A stretch of 64,000 nucleotides of DNA from assembly GCF_900635455.1 (NCBI RefSeq), contig NZ_LR134116.1, positions 1,798,001 to 1,862,000 on the forward strand, in the 5' to 3' direction. Positions 38,758 to 49,088 of the stretch are shown piece after piece (positions within the stretch are counted from its first letter, which is position 1; each line of letters opens with the position of its first letter). This stretch comes from Yersinia intermedia (GTDB taxonomy: Bacteria; Pseudomonadota; Gammaproteobacteria; Enterobacterales; Enterobacteriaceae). Both the position numbers and the translations under genes were made by a program. The notes under the pieces are model-generated. The model was not told where the DNA came from. It was given only the letters and a program-made list of their open reading frames with translations, and searched no databases.

Positions 38758-41373
38758 ATGACACAACAGCCGCAAGCTAAATACCGTCACGATTATAAAT
38801 CGCCGGACTACACCATTACCGATATTGATTTGGACTTCGCACTGGATGCGCAAAAAACGACGGTAACGGCGGTCAGTAAAGTAAAACGCCAGGTAGCGGA
38901 TGTGACGCCGTTGATGCTAAATGGTGAGGATCTCACGCTAATCAGTATCAGTGTTGATGGGCAAGAATGGCCTCATTATCATCTACAGGATAACGCGCTG
39001 GTTATTGAGCAATTACCCGCACATTTCACACTGACAATCGTCAATGATATTCATCCTGCGACCAACAGTGCGCTTGAGGGACTGTATCTTTCCGGTGACG
39101 CATTGTGCACCCAGTGTGAAGCCGAAGGTTTCCGCCATATTACTTATTATCTAGACCGTCCTGATGTCTTGGCTCGTTTTACGACTCGCATCGTGGCGGA
39201 CAAGTCTCGTTATCCTTATTTATTGTCTAATGGCAATCCTGTGGGGCAGGGCACACTGGAAGATGGCCGTCATTGGGTAAAATGGCAAGACCCATTCCCT
39301 AAGCCTTGCTATCTGTTTGCACTGGTTGCCGGTGATTTTGATGTCTTGCGCGATAAATTCATTACCCGCTCCGGGCGAGAAGTCGCATTAGAGCTTTTTG
39401 TTGACCGGGGTAATTTAGACCGCGCAGATTGGGCAATGACGTCGCTGAAAAATTCCATGAAATGGGATGAGACCCGTTTTGGCCTGGAATACGATCTCGA
39501 CATCTATATGATTGTCGCGGTTGATTTCTTCAATATGGGCGCGATGGAAAATAAAGGCCTGAATGTATTTAACTCAAAATATGTTCTGGCAAAAGCTGAA
39601 ACAGCAACAGATAAAGATTATCTGAATATTGAAGCGGTTATCGGACACGAATATTTCCATAACTGGACAGGTAATCGAGTCACGTGCCGTGATTGGTTCC
39701 AGTTAAGCCTGAAAGAAGGCTTGACGGTATTCCGTGATCAAGAGTTCAGCTCTGATTTAGGTTCACGTTCAGTTAATCGAATCGAGAATGTGCGTGTAAT
39801 GCGTGCCGCACAGTTTGCCGAAGATGCCAGCCCAATGGCCCATGCGATTCGGCCAGACAAAGTTATTGAGATGAACAACTTTTACACACTTACCGTGTAT
39901 GAGAAGGGTTCTGAAGTTATCCGTATGATGCATACCCTGCTGGGTGAACAACAATTTCAGGCCGGTATGCAACTCTATTTTGAACGCCATGATGGCAGTG
40001 CAGCAACGTGCGACGATTTTGTACAGGCAATGGAAGATGCATCGAATGTCGATCTCTCTTTGTTCCGCCGCTGGTATAGCCAATCGGGTACCCCTATTCT
40101 GACCGTCCGTGATGACTATGATGCTGAAAAGCAGCAATACCATCTGCACATTAGCCAGAAAACCGCACCTACCGCTGACCAGCCTGAAAAACTGCCATTG
40201 CATATTCCATTGGATATTGAGCTATATGACAGTAAAGGTAATGTGATTGCACTACAGAAAAATGGCTTGCCAGTTCATCATATCCTGAATGTGACAGAGT
40301 CTGAGCAGACATTTACCTTTGATAATGTTGAGCATCCGCCAATCCCCTCTTTGCTGCGTGAATTCTCTGCACCGGTCAAATTGGATTATACCTACAGCGA
40401 TCAGCAACTCACGTTCCTGATGCAGCATGCACGTAATGAATTCTCTCGTTGGGATGCGGCACAGAGTTTGTTAGCAACCTATATCAAACTGAATGTCGCC
40501 AAGTACCAGCAGAAACAGCCACTGAGTTTGCCGACTCACGTTGCAGATGCTTTCCGAGCAGTATTGCTTGATGAACATCTTGATCCGGCTCTGGCAGCAC
40601 AGATCTTGACCTTACCGTCAGAAAATGAAATAGCAGAGTTGTTTACGACTATTGATCCGCTAGCGATCAGTGCGGTTCATGAGGCTATTACACGTTGCTT
40701 GGCTCAGTCATTGTCTGATGAATTGTTAGCTGTATATGTTGCGAATATGACTCCTGTATACCGTATTGAACACAGTGATATTGCCAAGCGTGCATTGCGT
40801 AATACCTGCCTGAACTATCTGGCTTTTGCTGATGAAGAGTTTGCTAATAAGCTGGTCTCGTCACAATACCACCAGGCGGATAATATGACTGATTCGCTGG
40901 CTGCACTGGCGGCGGCAGTAGCCGCACAGTTACCTTGCCGTGATGAGTTGCTTGCTGCCTTCGATGTACGTTGGAATCATGATGGTTTGGTTATGGATAA
41001 ATGGTTTGCACTGCAAGCGACCAGCCCGGCGGCTGATGTTCTGACACATGTGCGGGCTTTGCTTAAGCATCCGGCGTTTAGCTTGAGCAACCCTAATCGG
41101 ACTCGTTCGTTGGTTGGTAGTTTTGCTTCAGGTAATCCGGCAGCATTCCATGCCAGCGATGGTAGCGGTTATCAATTCCTGGTGGAAATTCTCAGTGACT
41201 TGAATACTCGTAATCCGCAGGTTGCGGCACGCTTAATCGAGCCGTTGATTCGCTTGAAACGTTATGATGCGGGCCGTCAGGCTTTGATGCGTCAGGCGCT
41301 GGAGCAACTGAAAACGCTAGATAATCTGTCCGGTGATTTATACGAGAAGATAACAAAAGCACTGGCGGCATAG
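38758..41373 (+). CDS. pepN: Aminopeptidase N
   Basis: Zinc metallo-aminopeptidase of family M1 completing intracellular protein turnover. It has 871 residues, starting MTQQPQAKYRHDYKSPDYTI. Substrate-binding GAMEN is at 261-265, the zinc motif HEYFH at 297-301 with the third ligand Glu in KEGLTVFRDQEF near 320, and the transition-state Tyr in FYTLTVYEKGSEV near 381. Positions agree with E. coli PepN. In E. coli the ssu sulfonate genes lie between pepN and pyrD; here pyrD follows directly. Confidence 0.98.
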   Translation: MTQQPQAKYRHDYKSPDYTITDIDLDFALDAQKTTVTAVSKVKRQVADVTPLMLNGEDLTLISISVDGQEWPHYHLQDNALVIEQLPAHFTLTIVNDIHPATNSALEGLYLSGDALCTQCEAEGFRHITYYLDRPDVLARFTTRIVADKSRYPYLLSNGNPVGQGTLEDGRHWVKWQDPFPKPCYLFALVAGDFDVLRDKFITRSGREVALELFVDRGNLDRADWAMTSLKNSMKWDETRFGLEYDLDIYMIVAVDFFNMGAMENKGLNVFNSKYVLAKAETATDKDYLNIEAVIGHEYFHNWTGNRVTCRDWFQLSLKEGLTVFRDQEFSSDLGSRSVNRIENVRVMRAAQFAEDASPMAHAIRPDKVIEMNNFYTLTVYEKGSEVIRMMHTLLGEQQFQAGMQLYFERHDGSAATCDDFVQAMEDASNVDLSLFRRWYSQSGTPILTVRDDYDAEKQQYHLHISQKTAPTADQPEKLPLHIPLDIELYDSKGNVIALQKNGLPVHHILNVTESEQTFTFDNVEHPPIPSLLREFSAPVKLDYTYSDQQLTFLMQHARNEFSRWDAAQSLLATYIKLNVAKYQQKQPLSLPTHVADAFRAVLLDEHLDPALAAQILTLPSENEIAELFTTIDPLAISAVHEAITRCLAQSLSDELLAVYVANMTPVYRIEHSDIAKRALRNTCLNYLAFADEEFANKLVSSQYHQADNMTDSLAALAAAVAAQLPCRDELLAAFDVRWNHDGLVMDKWFALQATSPAADVLTHVRALLKHPAFSLSNPNRTRSLVGSFASGNPAAFHASDGSGYQFLVEILSDLNTRNPQVAARLIEPLIRLKRYDAGRQALMRQALEQLKTLDNLSGDLYEKITKALAA

Positions 41374-41423
41374 CGGCTCAATCAGCTAATAGCGCTGCTG
41401 TTTGCTTATGTTAGCTTCATACT

Positions 41424-41450
41424 AAAGAGGGCAGTGATGCCCTCTTTTTA
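41424..41450 (+). terminator. Terminator of pepN
   Basis: A perfect 9-bp stem AAAGAGGGC-AGTGAT-GCCCTCTTT followed by TTA, 50 bp after the pepN stop. Confidence 0.88.
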
Positions 41451-41638
41451 TCGCCCTTGGCCTACAATGTCCTTAACCTACAACACCCTTAATCTACAAT
41501 TAGTTAACACCTTGCTATCAACATAGTTAAACAAAGAGATTCTTTGCGTGGCTTTACTGAGCAATCGTTTACTTTCCTGATAGATAAATTTACCATTCCC
41601 GCGTCTATCCATAGGTTGCAAGCCGGTCAGGAGATCAC

Positions 41639-42649
41639 ATGTACTACCCACTCGTCAAAAAAGCACTATTTCAGCTTGATCCAGAACGTGCCCATGAATT
41701 CACCTTCCGCCAGTTAAAGCGTGTTACCGGTACACCGCTCGAATTCCTGGTGCGTCAGTCGGTGCCAACCAAACCGGTGAGTTGCATGGGCCTGTCATTT
41801 AAAAATCCATTAGGTTTGGCGGCGGGTCTGGATAAAGACGGTGAGTGTATTGATGCTCTGGGCGCAATGGGGTTTGGTTTTATCGAAGTGGGTACGGTGA
41901 CCCCCCGGCCACAGTCAGGTAACGATAAGCCAAGATTGTTTAGGATCGTTGAGGCTGAAGGTTTGATCAACCGGATGGGATTTAATAATCACGGGGTTGA
42001 TAACTTAATTGAAAATGTCAAAAAATCACATTTTGGCGGTATCTTAGGTATTAATATCGGTAAAAATAAAGACACTCCGGTAGAGCAAGGTAAAGAAGAT
42101 TACTTGATTTGTATGGATAAAATTTATCCTTATGCCGGATATATTGCGATTAATATCTCCTCACCCAATACTCCGGGGTTACGATCTTTGCAGTATGGCG
42201 AAGCATTAGATGACTTGTTAGCGGCAATTAAAAATAAACAAACTGAATTGCATCAGCGTCATCATAAATATGTTCCTGTGGCAGTGAAGATCGCGCCGGA
42301 TCTTACAGAGGAAGAATTGATCCAAATAGCCGATAGTTTGGTTCGCCATAATATAGATGGTGTTATTGCCACTAATACAACGCTAGATCGTTCCCTCATT
42401 CAGGGATTAAATTATTGCGAACAAGCCGGTGGTTTAAGTGGTAGACCATTACAATTGCGCAGCACGGAAGTCATTCGTCGCTTATCCCAAGAGCTGCAAG
42501 GGCGTCTGCCAATTATTGGTGTAGGTGGAATTGATTCGGTTACTGCCGCTCGGGAAAAAATGGCAGCGGGTGCTTCACTGATTCAAATTTATTCTGGGTT
42601 TATCTTCCGTGGGCCTGGTTTGATTAAGAATATCATCACTCATATCTAA
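41639..42649 (+). CDS. pyrD: Dihydroorotate dehydrogenase (quinone), class 2
   Basis: FMN enzyme of the inner-membrane surface oxidising dihydroorotate to orotate with ubiquinone in pyrimidine synthesis. The 336-residue protein starts [20 protein letters not shown], the amphipathic class 2 membrane-binding helix. The catalytic base Ser lies in [15 protein letters not shown] (about 170-184), and the FMN phosphate region is [20 protein letters not shown] and [13 protein letters not shown] ribosome-binding CAGGAG precedes the ATG. In E. coli pyrD is controlled by CTP/GTP-dependent start-site choice with a leader hairpin; that was not verified here. Confidence 0.97.
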   Translation: MYYPLVKKALFQLDPERAHEFTFRQLKRVTGTPLEFLVRQSVPTKPVSCMGLSFKNPLGLAAGLDKDGECIDALGAMGFGFIEVGTVTPRPQSGNDKPRLFRIVEAEGLINRMGFNNHGVDNLIENVKKSHFGGILGINIGKNKDTPVEQGKEDYLICMDKIYPYAGYIAINISSPNTPGLRSLQYGEALDDLLAAIKNKQTELHQRHHKYVPVAVKIAPDLTEEELIQIADSLVRHNIDGVIATNTTLDRSLIQGLNYCEQAGGLSGRPLQLRSTEVIRRLSQELQGRLPIIGVGGIDSVTAAREKMAAGASLIQIYSGFIFRGPGLIKNIITHI

Positions 42650-42668
42650 TTATTTAACTTCATTACTG

Positions 42669-42695
42669 GCCGGGGGGTTTATTTCTTCCTCCGGC
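42669..42695 (+). terminator. Possible terminator of pyrD
   Basis: The stem GCCGGGGG/CCTCCGGC (one G-T pair) encloses a T-rich loop, 20 bp after the pyrD stop. The following TCGTCTATATTTTAC is only moderately T-rich. Confidence 0.55.
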
Positions 42696-42740
42696 TCGTC
42701 TATATTTTACTCCGGTAGATTAAATATACAGCGAAAGCCC

Positions 42741-42905
42741 TATACCCTAAATAATTCGAGTTGCAGGTAGGTGGTAATCGAATAACAAATTGGTCGTGAA
42801 CCGATTTGAAAGCGGCTTACACTGATCTCGTAAAGGCGAGCTCCATGGATGGGCTGAGTAACTAGAGTCGCTAACGCGCATGCTGCTTGAAGTATGTTGC
42901 GTATA
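42741..42905 (+). repeat. ERIC variant with insertion between pyrD and zapC
   Basis: A 165-bp element starting TATACCCTAAATAATTCGAG then TTGCAGGTAGG and ending GCTTGAAGTATGTTGCGTATA, the ERIC ends. The middle differs from canonical ERIC: it contains GGTCGTGAACCGATTTGAA (shared with the 29618 copy) and GAGCTCCATGGATGGG (shared with the 48948 copy). It occupies about half of the 336-bp pyrD-zapC spacer; the remainder shows no gene. Confidence 0.87.
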
Positions 42906-42985
42906 TATGAAATTAGTCCCAGTTGATGGGCAAAGAACTCAGTTATTGAGTCAATGATGTTAGCAGCATGACGGGAAGGAAAAAT

Positions 42986-43537
42986 ATGCGAATTAAACCA
43001 GATGATAAATGGCGTTGGTATTTTGATACCGAACACGACCGACTGATGTTGGATTTAGCTAATGGTATGATATTTCGTTCGCGTTTCCCGTCTAAAATGT
43101 TAACTCCAGATGCTTTCGATGAATCCGCATTTTGTGTAGACGATGCCGCGCTTTATTTTGAATTTGAAGATCAGTGCCGCCAAATTAAACTAAGCCATGA
43201 ACAGCGTTCTGAATTGGTGTTAAATGCATTGGTCGCATTTCGTTTTCTAAAACCGTTAATGCCCAAAAGTTGGCATTTTGTACAACATTCTAAAGCACTG
43301 ATGCCAAAAAACGGTGAGTTGGCGTTAGTGAAAGTATTGGATAGCGGAGAGGATGTGCGTTTGTTAGTGGTTGAGTCTGGCGACTCGGCCAGTTTGTGTT
43401 TATTAGCACAATCGCAAGTCTTATTAGCTGGGCGGCAGATGGTATTAGGCGATGCCATTAAGATAATGAATGACCGTTTGTTACCACTTATCATCGCAGA
43501 GGTTTATACCGCCCCAGCTTTCGACAGAGCGGTATAA
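42986..43537 (+). CDS. zapC: Cell division protein ZapC
   Basis: Cytoplasmic Z-ring accessory protein promoting FtsZ bundling. It has 183 residues starting [40 protein letters not shown] and [13 protein letters not shown] near the N-terminus, PKSWHFVQH in the middle and [14 protein letters not shown] near the end match E. coli ZapC. GGAAGGA lies before the ATG at 42986, so the ATG at 42968 was rejected. It is convergent with ycbX. Confidence 0.95.
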   Translation: MRIKPDDKWRWYFDTEHDRLMLDLANGMIFRSRFPSKMLTPDAFDESAFCVDDAALYFEFEDQCRQIKLSHEQRSELVLNALVAFRFLKPLMPKSWHFVQHSKALMPKNGELALVKVLDSGEDVRLLVVESGDSASLCLLAQSQVLLAGRQMVLGDAIKIMNDRLLPLIIAEVYTAPAFDRAV

Positions 43538-43553
43538 TTCCCTTTCATACCGC
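43529..43553. terminator. Hairpin across the zapC stop codon
   Basis: The inverted repeat GCGGTAT ... ATACCGC spans the end of zapC. It has no T-run and may act with factors or as a 3'-end stabiliser between the convergent genes zapC and ycbX. Confidence 0.4.
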
Positions 43554-43600
43554 AGTAAGGTTGTTAGCTGCGTGCAGAGAGTAAGATTATCGGGATTATC

Positions 43601-44713
43601 TTATTTACCGCTGAGGGTAATATCCCCTTTGGGAATACAGCTACAACAAAGAATAGTTCCGTCGTTGCCAATGGCACTCTGTTTTAAAGGTGCAACGTCA
43701 CCATTGACTAACGTAATTCTGCAACTGCCGCATATCCCAGCCCTACACGAGTAAGGGATGCGGATATTCTGCTGTTCCAATTGTTCCAACAACACCTGTT
43801 GATTATTGCCATTAAAGCGAATGCCGTTATATTCAATCGATACCGCTTTGGATTGATCGAGTGGTGCCGCCAGACTTTCAACGATGGCCCCTGCGCTGTA
43901 TGGACGTGGTGGTTTCGTTGACAGGATTTCTACTTCATCACCTATTCGAATGATACCGCTGTTCCTGGCCACCATATTCTGGCCAAAATCGATATCGCCA
44001 TTCTCCGCCGTTCGGAATGTCTGTAGTGTGCGTAATGGCTCACCGGCAGGGTGTTTCCGCCCACGCTCAACGCTGACAGTGGTTAATACACAACGGCTGC
44101 ATGGCTTAACTAAATCAAAGGTGATATCTCCAACGCGAATAACCTGCCAACTGTCTTCGGCAAACGCACTGGCGCCCGTCACGACTAAATTCGGCCGAAA
44201 CTGTTCTAATTTAATACTGCCGGGGCAGCGCTGCTGAAGTTCTTTAAATGATGCTTCGTTAATGAGCAGATAAGGAAAGCCATCAGCAAAGGACAGTGGA
44301 ATCTCTGGCATCGGCTTCACCCGGCGGGTTAATTGCACGCCAAGCCAGCGTAATTGCACTTCACGCTGAAAATAACCACTAAGCCAGTTGTTGATGGTTT
44401 CGGGGGCAATTAGCGCCGTAAAATGATTCCCCCATACTTCTGTTGGTTCAGCATTGGCTAAAAAATCATTAAAGCGGATACTGGCACTCTCGCCATCGGG
44501 CGCAGTGAGATATAAACCGTCGGGCATTAATGCCGGGGTGAACAGCACCATCTTCGGATTTTGGCGCGCAGTAATAAAAGTGCCATCCGGTTCGGTAATC
44601 ATAAATACGCGGTCAAAGGCCAACCCACTGCTGCTAACTTGAGCATGAGAAAGCTGCAAGCCGCGCATGGATTTCACCGGATGAACGTAGAGTCGGGAGA
44701 GGGTAATCACCAT
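43601..44713 (-). CDS. ycbX: YcbX, MOSC-domain molybdoenzyme with 2Fe-2S domain
   Basis: Molybdenum-cofactor protein; in E. coli it detoxifies N-hydroxylated base analogues by reduction, with CysJ as electron donor. It has 370 residues. An N-terminal MOSC beta-barrel ([20 protein letters not shown], about 3-22) and MOSC domain with the Mo-ligand Cys in [15 protein letters not shown] (about 197-211) are followed by a C-terminal plant-type ferredoxin domain. Its cluster cysteines lie in [14 protein letters not shown] and ILCCSC. It is divergent from rlmL over 99 bp, as in E. coli. Confidence 0.94.
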   Translation of the reverse strand: MVITLSRLYVHPVKSMRGLQLSHAQVSSSGLAFDRVFMITEPDGTFITARQNPKMVLFTPALMPDGLYLTAPDGESASIRFNDFLANAEPTEVWGNHFTALIAPETINNWLSGYFQREVQLRWLGVQLTRRVKPMPEIPLSFADGFPYLLINEASFKELQQRCPGSIKLEQFRPNLVVTGASAFAEDSWQVIRVGDITFDLVKPCSRCVLTTVSVERGRKHPAGEPLRTLQTFRTAENGDIDFGQNMVARNSGIIRIGDEVEILSTKPPRPYSAGAIVESLAAPLDQSKAVSIEYNGIRFNGNNQQVLLEQLEQQNIRIPYSCRAGICGSCRITLVNGDVAPLKQSAIGNDGTILCCSCIPKGDITLSGK

Positions 44714-44812
44714 TGCCTCCGTGCGAGTATTAAATAAGAAGGAGCAACTTTATGACAAGCTGCTGGGATTAGCTATAATGCGCAACAATTTTCTTTTTGG
44801 TGATAGTGCGAT

Positions 44813-46933
44813 ATGAACTCTCTGTTTGCCAGCACGGCGCGTGGACTGGAAGAACTGTTAAAAAGCGAACTCGAAGCGCTGGGCGCTCACGACTGTAAAA
44901 TAGTGCAGGGTGGGGTACATTTTCAGGGTGACGATCGACTCATGTACCAAAGCCTGCTGTGGAGCCGCCTGGCTTCGCGCATCTTGTTACCGCTTAACGA
45001 ATTTAAAGTTTACAGCGATTTAGACTTGTACCTCGGGGTGCAGGCGATCGACTGGCCGTCAATCTTTGGTGTGGATAAAACCTTTGCCGTGCACTTTAGC
45101 GGCGTGAATGATGAAATCCGCAACAGCCAGTACGGTGCATTGAAAGTAAAAGATGCCATTGTTGATAGCTTTACCCGCAAGTTGGATCAGCGCCCAACGG
45201 TTGCCAAGCAGCAGCCGGATATTCGGGTGAATGTTTTCCTGCAACGGGATATGGCCAGTGTGGCATTGGATCTCAGTGGTGAAGGGCTGCATCAGCGTGG
45301 TTACCGTGATCTGACCGGTCAGGCTCCCCTGAAAGAAAACCTGGCAGCGGCAATTATCCAGCGCTCAGGCTGGCAGTCAGGTACACCGATGGTCGATCCG
45401 ATGTGTGGTTCCGGTACATTGCTGATTGAAGCGGCGATGATGGCCTCTGATCGCGCTCCAGGTTTGCATCGCACTCATTGGGGCTTTACCGCCTGGAGTG
45501 CCTTCAACGAAGTGCTATGGCGTGAATTGACCAGCGAGGCGCAAGTGCGTGCCCGCAATGGTTTGCAGGAAACCACCTCCCGCTTCTTTGGGTCAGATAT
45601 CGACAGACGAGTTATCGAAATGGCGCGAGCCAATGCCCGCCGTGCTGGTGTATCGGAGTTGATTACCTTCAATGCCCATGATGTCAGTAAGTTAGTGAAC
45701 CCATTGCCAGAAGGGCCGGTAGGCACAGTTATCAGTAACCCACCTTACGGTGAGCGCTTGGAAAGTGAACCGGCATTGATTGCATTGCATAATATGCTGG
45801 GCCGTATCATGAAATCAGCGTTTGGTGGCTGGCGTTTATCGCTGTTCAGTGCGTCGCCGGAATTGCTGAGTTGTCTGCAACTGCGGGCAGAACGTGAATT
45901 TAAAGCGAAAAATGGCCCGCTGGATTGCGTGCAGAAAAACTATCAGTTGGCGGCGAATCCACAGGGTGCGGCGGGTGTTCAGGTGGCAGAAGATTATGCC
46001 AACCGCCTGCGTAAAAACGTGAAAAAGCTGGATAAATGGGCCAAACAGCAGGGTATCGAATGCTACCGTCTGTATGATGCCGATTTGCCTGATTATAATG
46101 TGGCCGTTGACCGTTACGGCAGTAAAGTGGTGGTGCAGGAATATGCGCCGCCGAAAACGATTGATGCGCAAAAGGCCCGTCAGCGCTTATTTGATGTGAT
46201 TAACGCCACCCTTGCGGTACTGGAGCTCCCATCAAATCAATTGGTATTAAAAACCCGTGAGCGTCAGAAGGGCAAAAACCAATACGAAAAGCTGGCACAG
46301 AAAGGTGAATTCCTGCTGGTAAGTGAATATAACGCCAAGCTATGGGTTAACCTAACTGATTACCTCGATACCGGTCTGTTCCTTGATCATCGCATTGCCC
46401 GCCAAATGCTGGGCAAAATGAGCCAGGGTAAAGACTTCCTTAACTTGTTTGCCTATACCGGTACCGCCAGTGTTCATGCCGGATTAGGTGGCGCGCGCAG
46501 TACTACGACGGTTGATATGTCGCGTACCTATCTGGAATGGGCTGAGAAGAACCTGCGAGTGAATGGCTTAACCGGCCAACAACACCGCTTGATTCAGGCT
46601 GATTGCCTTTCATGGCTCAGTAACACCGATGAGCAGTTCGATGTGATCTTTATTGATCCACCGACTTTCTCCAACTCCAAGCGTATGGAGACCACCTTTG
46701 ATGTTCAGCGCGATCACTTAGTGCTGATGAAAGAACTTAAACGGTTATTGCGCCGTAAGGGAACAATCATGTTCTCGAACAATAAGCGCGGTTTCCAGAT
46801 GGATTTGGACGGGATAAAGGCGTTAGGGCTGGAAGCGAAAGAGATAACAGCTCAGACACAATCAGAAGACTTTGCCCGTAATCGTCAAATCCACAACTGT
46901 TGGCTGGTCACCCACGGCCACGAGGAAAAGTAG
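44813..46933 (+). CDS. rlmL: 23S rRNA methyltransferase RlmKL
   Basis: Bifunctional enzyme: the N-terminal half makes m2G2445 and the C-terminal half m7G2069 in 23S rRNA. It has 706 residues. A THUMP RNA-binding domain (about 45-155) precedes RlmL with SAM motif [18 protein letters not shown] (about 193-210) and catalytic SNPPYGERL (about 309-317). RlmK has [20 protein letters not shown] (about 541-560) and [13 protein letters not shown]. It starts [20 protein letters not shown], as in E. coli. uup follows after 5 bp on the same strand. Confidence 0.96.
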   Translation: MNSLFASTARGLEELLKSELEALGAHDCKIVQGGVHFQGDDRLMYQSLLWSRLASRILLPLNEFKVYSDLDLYLGVQAIDWPSIFGVDKTFAVHFSGVNDEIRNSQYGALKVKDAIVDSFTRKLDQRPTVAKQQPDIRVNVFLQRDMASVALDLSGEGLHQRGYRDLTGQAPLKENLAAAIIQRSGWQSGTPMVDPMCGSGTLLIEAAMMASDRAPGLHRTHWGFTAWSAFNEVLWRELTSEAQVRARNGLQETTSRFFGSDIDRRVIEMARANARRAGVSELITFNAHDVSKLVNPLPEGPVGTVISNPPYGERLESEPALIALHNMLGRIMKSAFGGWRLSLFSASPELLSCLQLRAEREFKAKNGPLDCVQKNYQLAANPQGAAGVQVAEDYANRLRKNVKKLDKWAKQQGIECYRLYDADLPDYNVAVDRYGSKVVVQEYAPPKTIDAQKARQRLFDVINATLAVLELPSNQLVLKTRERQKGKNQYEKLAQKGEFLLVSEYNAKLWVNLTDYLDTGLFLDHRIARQMLGKMSQGKDFLNLFAYTGTASVHAGLGGARSTTTVDMSRTYLEWAEKNLRVNGLTGQQHRLIQADCLSWLSNTDEQFDVIFIDPPTFSNSKRMETTFDVQRDHLVLMKELKRLLRRKGTIMFSNNKRGFQMDLDGIKALGLEAKEITAQTQSEDFARNRQIHNCWLVTHGHEEK

Positions 46934-46938
46934 AAACT

Positions 46939-48852
46939 ATGTCGTTAATTAGCATGTCCGGTGCCTGGTTGTCCTTCAGCGATGCACCTTTATTGGATAA
47001 TACTGAATTGCATATTGAGGCAAACGAGCGCGTTTGTCTGGTGGGCCGTAATGGCGCAGGTAAATCCACCTTATTGAAAATTTTGAGCAAAGAAGTCGCA
47101 CTGGATGATGGCCGCATCATTTATGAGCAAGATTTGATTGTGGCGCGTCTGCAACAAGACCCACCACGCAATGTGGCCGGTACCGTATTTGATTTTGTGG
47201 CGGAAGGGGTGCAGGAACAGGCCGAACATTTAAAAGCCTACCACGCAACCTTGCATCAGGTTGAGTTAGACCCAAGTGAGAAGAACCTCAACCGTCTGGC
47301 GGCATTGCAGGAGATCCTAGACCATCAGGGCTTGTGGCAGTTAGATAGCCGCATTCAGGAAGTGCTGGTTCAGCTTGGTTTGTCTGCTGATGCCGAACTT
47401 TCATCACTGTCAGGTGGTTGGTTGCGTAAAGCGGCATTAGGCCGTGCGCTGGTAAGTTCGCCGAAAGTGCTGCTGCTGGATGAACCGACCAACCATTTGG
47501 ATATCGAAACCATTAATTGGCTGGAAGGCTTCCTGAAAGAATTCCAGGGCAGCATTGTATTTATCTCCCATGACCGTTCCTTTATCCGCGCGATGGCGAC
47601 CCGTATTGTCGACCTTGATCGTGGCAAATTAGTGTCATGGCCGGGTAATTACGAACTGTATCTTGCCAGCAAAGAAGAAGCACTGCGGGTTGAAGAACTG
47701 CAAAACGCTGAGTTTGACCGCAAATTGGCACAAGAAGAAGTGTGGATCCGCCAAGGCATCAAAGCGCGTCGCACCCGCAATGAGGGCCGTGTGCGCGCCC
47801 TGAAAGCGCTGCGCATGGAGCGTTCAGAACGCCGTGAAGTAATGGGCACAGCCAAGATGCAAGTCGAAGAGACCGTGCGTTCAGGCAAAATTGTCTTTGA
47901 TCTGGAGAATGTTAACTATCAGATTGATGGCAAAGTGTTAGTGAAAGATTTTACCGCACAAGTACAGCGTGGCGATAAAATCGCGCTGGTGGGCCCGAAT
48001 GGTTGCGGTAAAACGACATTACTGAAACTGATGCTCGGTCAGCTTAAAGCGGACAGCGGCAAAGTGCATTGTGGTACCAAGTTGGAAGTGGCTTATTTTG
48101 ACCAGCATCGCGCAGAACTTGATCCCGAACGTACGGTAATGGATAACCTGGCAGAAGGTAAACAAGAAGTGATGGTAAATGGCCGTTCGCGCCACGTACT
48201 GGGCTACCTGCAAGACTTCCTGTTCCACCCTAAACGTGCGATGACACCGGTGAAAGCGTTGTCCGGTGGTGAGCGTAACCGCCTGTTATTGGCTAAATTA
48301 TTCCTGAAACCTAGCAACTTGTTGATCCTCGATGAACCGACCAACGACTTAGATGTGGAAACACTGGAGTTGCTGGAAGAGATGGTTGATAGCTATCAGG
48401 GCACAGTGCTGCTGGTAAGCCATGACCGCCAATTTGTTGATAACTCAGTGACGGAATGCTGGATCTTTGAAGGTAATGGCCAGATCAATAGCTTTGTTGG
48501 CGGCTATTATGACGCGCATCAACAACGCGCTGAGGCAAAGCCTATTCGTCAGGTGGCGGCTAAAGTTGAAGAAACCAAAGCTGCAGCACCGGTTAAGAGT
48601 AATGCTCCAGCCGCTAAGCGCCCAGGTAAGTTGAGCTATAACTTGCAGCGCGAGTTGGATCAGTTACCGCAACAGCTAGAAAAACTGGAAAATGAAATCG
48701 GTGGATTACAGGCTCAGGTCAGTCATGCAGATTTCTTCTCCCGCCCACATGAAGAGACACAACAGGTCTTGAAAGCATTAGCTGACGCTGAACAGGCGTT
48801 AGACGTTGCGTTCAGTCGTTGGGAAGAGCTGGAAGCTCAGAAAAACGGTTAA
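46939..48852 (+). CDS. uup: ABC-F ATPase Uup
   Basis: Soluble tandem ATPase of the ABC-F family, ribosome-associated; E. coli uup mutants show increased precise transposon excision. It has 637 residues, starting MSLISMSGAWLSFSDAPLLD; a longer frame overlapping rlmL from 46900 was rejected. Two Walker A motifs, GRNGAGKST (about 36-44) and GPNGCGKTT (about 352-360), and two signatures (SSLSGGWLRKAALG; KALSGGERNRLLLA) with Walker B DEPTNHLDIET and DEPTNDLDVET are intact. A C-terminal coiled-coil DNA-binding tail (about 570-637) follows an Ala/Pro/Lys linker. It is likely co-transcribed with rlmL. Confidence 0.97.
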   Translation: MSLISMSGAWLSFSDAPLLDNTELHIEANERVCLVGRNGAGKSTLLKILSKEVALDDGRIIYEQDLIVARLQQDPPRNVAGTVFDFVAEGVQEQAEHLKAYHATLHQVELDPSEKNLNRLAALQEILDHQGLWQLDSRIQEVLVQLGLSADAELSSLSGGWLRKAALGRALVSSPKVLLLDEPTNHLDIETINWLEGFLKEFQGSIVFISHDRSFIRAMATRIVDLDRGKLVSWPGNYELYLASKEEALRVEELQNAEFDRKLAQEEVWIRQGIKARRTRNEGRVRALKALRMERSERREVMGTAKMQVEETVRSGKIVFDLENVNYQIDGKVLVKDFTAQVQRGDKIALVGPNGCGKTTLLKLMLGQLKADSGKVHCGTKLEVAYFDQHRAELDPERTVMDNLAEGKQEVMVNGRSRHVLGYLQDFLFHPKRAMTPVKALSGGERNRLLLAKLFLKPSNLLILDEPTNDLDVETLELLEEMVDSYQGTVLLVSHDRQFVDNSVTECWIFEGNGQINSFVGGYYDAHQQRAEAKPIRQVAAKVEETKAAAPVKSNAPAAKRPGKLSYNLQRELDQLPQQLEKLENEIGGLQAQVSHADFFSRPHEETQQVLKALADAEQALDVAFSRWEELEAQKNG

Positions 48853-48947
48853 AAATGCGTAACCACCGTTCTGTCAGATGACATGCAAGACGATATTATG
48901 TCTATTGTTATAGTATGTCTTTTGATAGAACGGCATTCAACAAGACC

Positions 48948-49064
48948 CAATAGATTTCAACGTGCGGGAAGGTAGCTTGCAGTGGCCTCAACGAGGCGAG
49001 ATCCATGGATGGTGGAGTAACGGAACAGCCAACCATCTGCATGTTGAAAGATGAAGGGATATAC
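48948..49064 (+). repeat. Diverged ERIC-type element between uup and pqiA
   Basis: About 117 bp with degenerate ERIC arms (TAGATTTCAACGTGCGGGAA ... ATGTTGAAAGATGAAGGGAT, then ATAC). The centre CGAGATCCATGGATGGTGGA matches the unusual core of the 42741 copy rather than the canonical core. Lies directly upstream of pqiA; boundaries approximate. Confidence 0.7.
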
Positions 49065-49088
49065 AGGCCAGCCGCAAGGACATAGATA

